From the NCBI RefSeq assembly GCF_932274485.2, contig NC_065880.2, forward strand, positions 7,665,695-7,729,694: a stretch of 64,000 nt of DNA, read 5' to 3'. Below, one piece after another: positions 61,346-64,000 of the stretch (positions are counted from its first letter, which is position 1; every line of letters starts with the position of its first letter). The stretch comes from Patella vulgata. Lineage: Eukaryota > Mollusca > Gastropoda > Patellidae. The position numbers were made by a program, and so were the translations under genes. The notes under the pieces are model-generated. The model searched no databases and was not told the DNA's origin. It worked only from the letters and a program-made list of their open reading frames with translations.

Positions 61346-63645
61346 AAATGGCGGCCACCTTATGCCAGGGCTACTATAAAAATCCATAAAAACCCCATGA
61401 AAGCCCGTCTGCTGGTGTGTTCTCGAGATTCAGTCTTCTACAACACAGCCCAATATTTATCAAAACTACTTTCCTCACTTGGCACAACTGCATCGTCCTT
61501 CATCAAAGATTCAGGTGAATTCTGTGAGAAACTGCAGAATATTCAAAACCCCGGGAGGATGGTCTCATATGATGTTGTAGATTTGTTTACAAATGTACCA
61601 AGGGAAGAGGCCCTGAAGATTCTACGCAAGCGCATAGAAAGTTTAGAAAACCCACTAGAGACTTCCCTATCAACAGACAACATCATACTCTTGTTGAAAC
61701 AATGCATCAATTCAACATATTTCTCCTGGGGTGACGATTTTTACGAACAGACCAATGGATTACCCATGGGAAGCCCCCTCTCCCCTTTAATTTCAGAAAT
61801 ATTTTTAACTGATTTAGAAGAGAAGGCGCTTCAAACATCCACCGTAACCCCAACATGCTTCTTTAGGCAAGTGGATGATACCTTTGTTATTATCAATCAA
61901 CAAGATGATCCAGAAATACTGTTACAACACCTCAACAGGCAACACCCACGTATAAAATTCACAATGGAAACCGAAAATGATAACCAACTACCTTTCCTCG
62001 ATGTTTGTGTATCTAAAACCAACAACTCGATCCGCACCAGTGTCTATAGGAAACCAACTCACACCGACCAATACATTCACTTCAAATCTAATCACCCGAA
62101 TAGCGTCAAATCGGCCACAATTTCAACTCTGGTGAACCGTGCGAAAAAGATATGTGATCCTGAGAGCCTCTCCAAGGAAATTGATCATCTCAAACATGTC
62201 TTCACAAATTTCAACGGCTATCCAGGGAAGTTTGTGACAAACACCATCAACAAGACCCTGTCGGCGAGTGCAGCTAAACCAAAAACCCCGACTGCCCCAG
62301 TCAGAATCTTCCTTCCTTTCAACGGCAAAGTCTCCTACCAAATCAAACGGCTACTAATGCAACAACCAGAAATAGATGTAACTTTCACAAAAAGCTACAG
62401 CACTAAAGATATATTAAGAGCCAATGGTAAACAAAATCCTACACAACCACCACAACCAAAGGGATGTGTTTATCAAATAGTATGCAATTGTGGGATTGCA
62501 TACATCGGGGAGACAAAGCGACCATTAAATAAAAGGATAGATGACCACAAGTCGAAAGCAGCAACCAACAACTCAGCTGTAGCTGAACATTTGAACTCCA
62601 ACCCTCGCCACAGAGTCCAATGGTCCAACGTAAAACCACTATGCAAGAATATAAGCAACAAGAGAGCGCGCCGATTACATGAAGCCATTCATATACGACG
62701 ACACAAACCAACGATGAACAGAGATCAAGGATTGTTCCTTCCCAGGGCGTATGATATTCTTATCACATAATCAAGGCTAAGCATAATTCTACTTTTTTCT
62801 TTTTTATCATATTTAATACTTATCAATATTCCAGTAACAACTTTAAGTTTGTAATAACCATCATAATATGCAAAAATGACAACTAATAATTCCCAACTAT
62901 TTTTGCTTTTCAGGCATTTCTGCTTTTCAGGCCTGCGGTTATTGTAATTTAATGCACTCAATATTTCTAACCCTGCTTTTCTACATCACCATAACATCCA
63001 GTGAAGTACCACTCAATATTTTAAATTGTCAGCCTTCAGGGGACTATTGATCATTTGTGCAGTCATTGTTCTAAGGGTTTTTCGTATATCAGTGTAATCA
63101 CTCGCATCAACATCCACATATCAATTATTTTGGTCATAACACAAATCAAATCTCATCTTCGTGGGATGTTGTCATTATCAAAACCTCATCAAATCGTTGT
63201 AAATACTCCACAACAATCTATCCTTTTACCATTTGTATTTATTTCAGTGAAAGGGGTCGTTGATAACATTTCATCAATTTTCATTTTCTTGCAACGTTTG
63301 TATTATTAAAACCCACTAATCATTGTGTATACTCCACAACAACTTATCCATTAATCAATTAGTCAATTTTTTAGGTTAATTGGTATTATTACTTATTAGC
63401 GTACAATTAAATCAGATTACCATTAGGTACACGTAATTAAGTTACATCCCTGGTTTGTCATCATTAACTTAGCATTGTGGTGTACATGTATATATTGTCC
63501 TGTCATATTTTCATTTTTTATCATAGCTTGATAATGACTAGAGAAGCCTAGTCGAAACGTCGCTCAGTAAAAAGCAGTAATTGTATTCCATAGAATTGTG
63601 ACCTGTATACTCTAGTTCAATTACTAAATGCCATTGAAACAGTTC
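61346..63645 (+). mobile_element. Penelope-like element, 5'-truncated, with GIY-YIG endonuclease
   Basis: An open frame of about 465 codons (to TAA at 62768-62770) begins inside the reverse transcriptase (IKIHKNPMKARLLVCSRDS) and continues YDVVDLFTNVP, NGLPMGSPLSPLISEIF and CFFRQVDDTFVI (catalytic DD). The palm continues with LPFLDVCVSK and VYRKPTHTDQYIHF. A GIY-YIG nuclease domain follows (CVYQIVCNCGIAYIGETKR, then AVAEHLNS). This RT plus GIY-YIG order defines canonical Penelope-like elements. The 3' UTR to about 63645 ends in an inverted copy of the neighbouring host repeat. The long open frame suggests a young copy. The N-terminal RT part is lacking. Confidence 0.88.
63526..63575 (+). ncRNA. 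hammerhead-ribozyme-like motif in the Penelope-like 3' region
   Basis: GCTTGATAATGACTAG, AGAAGC and CTAGTCGAAACGTCGC: stem II GACTAG/CTAGTC (63536-63541 with 63548-63553), 6-base loop, then the conserved GAAAC and GTC. Penelope-like elements are known to carry hammerhead motifs. The upstream box TGATAATGA departs from the canonical CUGANGA, so activity is doubtful. Confidence 0.45.
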
Positions 63646-64000
63646 ACTAAATTAAAGTAAACAACTAGAAAATGTTTCATGACGGCCATCTTGAATATTA
63701 AAATTTCCCCAGGGTGGCACCATCCTTCAACTTAAGTAGCCTTCTTGCGGGGCGTGACATTTTGGACTTTTTGTCATTGGTACCCCACCGAACAAACTGT
63801 CTTGTAGTGGTCATTCTTGATTTCTGTGGTGGCCCTGAACAACCTCCAGTTTTAGGTGGTACCGAATTCAGCTAATCAAGCCTAGTTGCGGGGCGTACCC
63901 CACCGCACAATCTATCTGGCAGTAGTAATCCAGGATTCCTGCTTTTTTGCCGAACAACGTCCAACTAATTGTAGATCGTACGGACTTCAACTAATCTAGC
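63646..64000 (-). repeat. inverted copy of the 59880-61345 repeats
   Basis: Reverse complements of TATTCAAGATGGCC and GCCACCCTGG, then of the AGCTGAA/TACC/GTTGTTC units. The Penelope-like element therefore stands between oppositely oriented copies of the same repeats. Confidence 0.7.

Noticed and set aside
61110-61358. 82-codon minus-strand frame before the Penelope-like element
   Set aside because: Lies in a 345-bp non-coding repeat that occurs twice; no family resemblance.

Overview
The window reads as nuclear DNA of a marine mollusc, most probably a gastropod (a limpet-like genome is my impression, not shown here). Evidence: AT-rich sequence, spliced genes with GT-AG introns, tRNA-derived SINEs, Penelope-like and DIRS-like retroelements, and pearl-like elements with CCGT/ACGG microsatellites. 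No rRNA gene, canonical tRNA gene or CRISPR array was recognised.

The main gene is on the + strand: the N-terminal third of an RNF213/mysterin-type giant E3 ubiquitin ligase. I could chain 20 exons from 23059 to 59243 with every splice phase matching: 5,076 coding bases, 1,692 codons, no stop. In order it encodes an N-terminal four-cysteine zinc ribbon, a Ser/Thr/Pro-rich tract of about 18 repeats of 22 residues, a CBM20-like domain, the alpha-helical N-arm, and the conserved stretch that precedes the AAA+ core in RNF213. The AAA+ modules and RING must lie beyond 64000.

Before the gene (1-22900) almost everything is repeat: pearl-like elements with 333-bp and 150-bp arrays (1-7115), a second array (7440-8330), a CR1/L2-like LINE cut by SINEs (9215-10630), a pair of duplicated blocks (12105-13660 and 16205-17296), a dimeric MITE (17297-18078), LINE scraps and a DIRS fossil (about 20150-22830). 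A possible last exon of another gene is at 5260-5591. Introns hold most of the rest: a LINE with an inserted foldback element and a palindromic satellite in intron 1; an RNase H-bearing LINE and a 1.66-kb unnamed element in intron 6; a piggyBac-type MITE and a mariner relic in intron 8; a Penelope-like element with a hammerhead-like motif downstream of exon 20.

Most interesting are the small duplications at two splice acceptors of the RNF213 gene (a decayed copy of exon 1 and a 66-bp copy of the exon 5 acceptor), a 23-nt microexon needed to keep frame, the 22-residue repeat tract with higher-order periodicity, and one 3' tail motif shared by two SINEs, a LINE and a fourth element.
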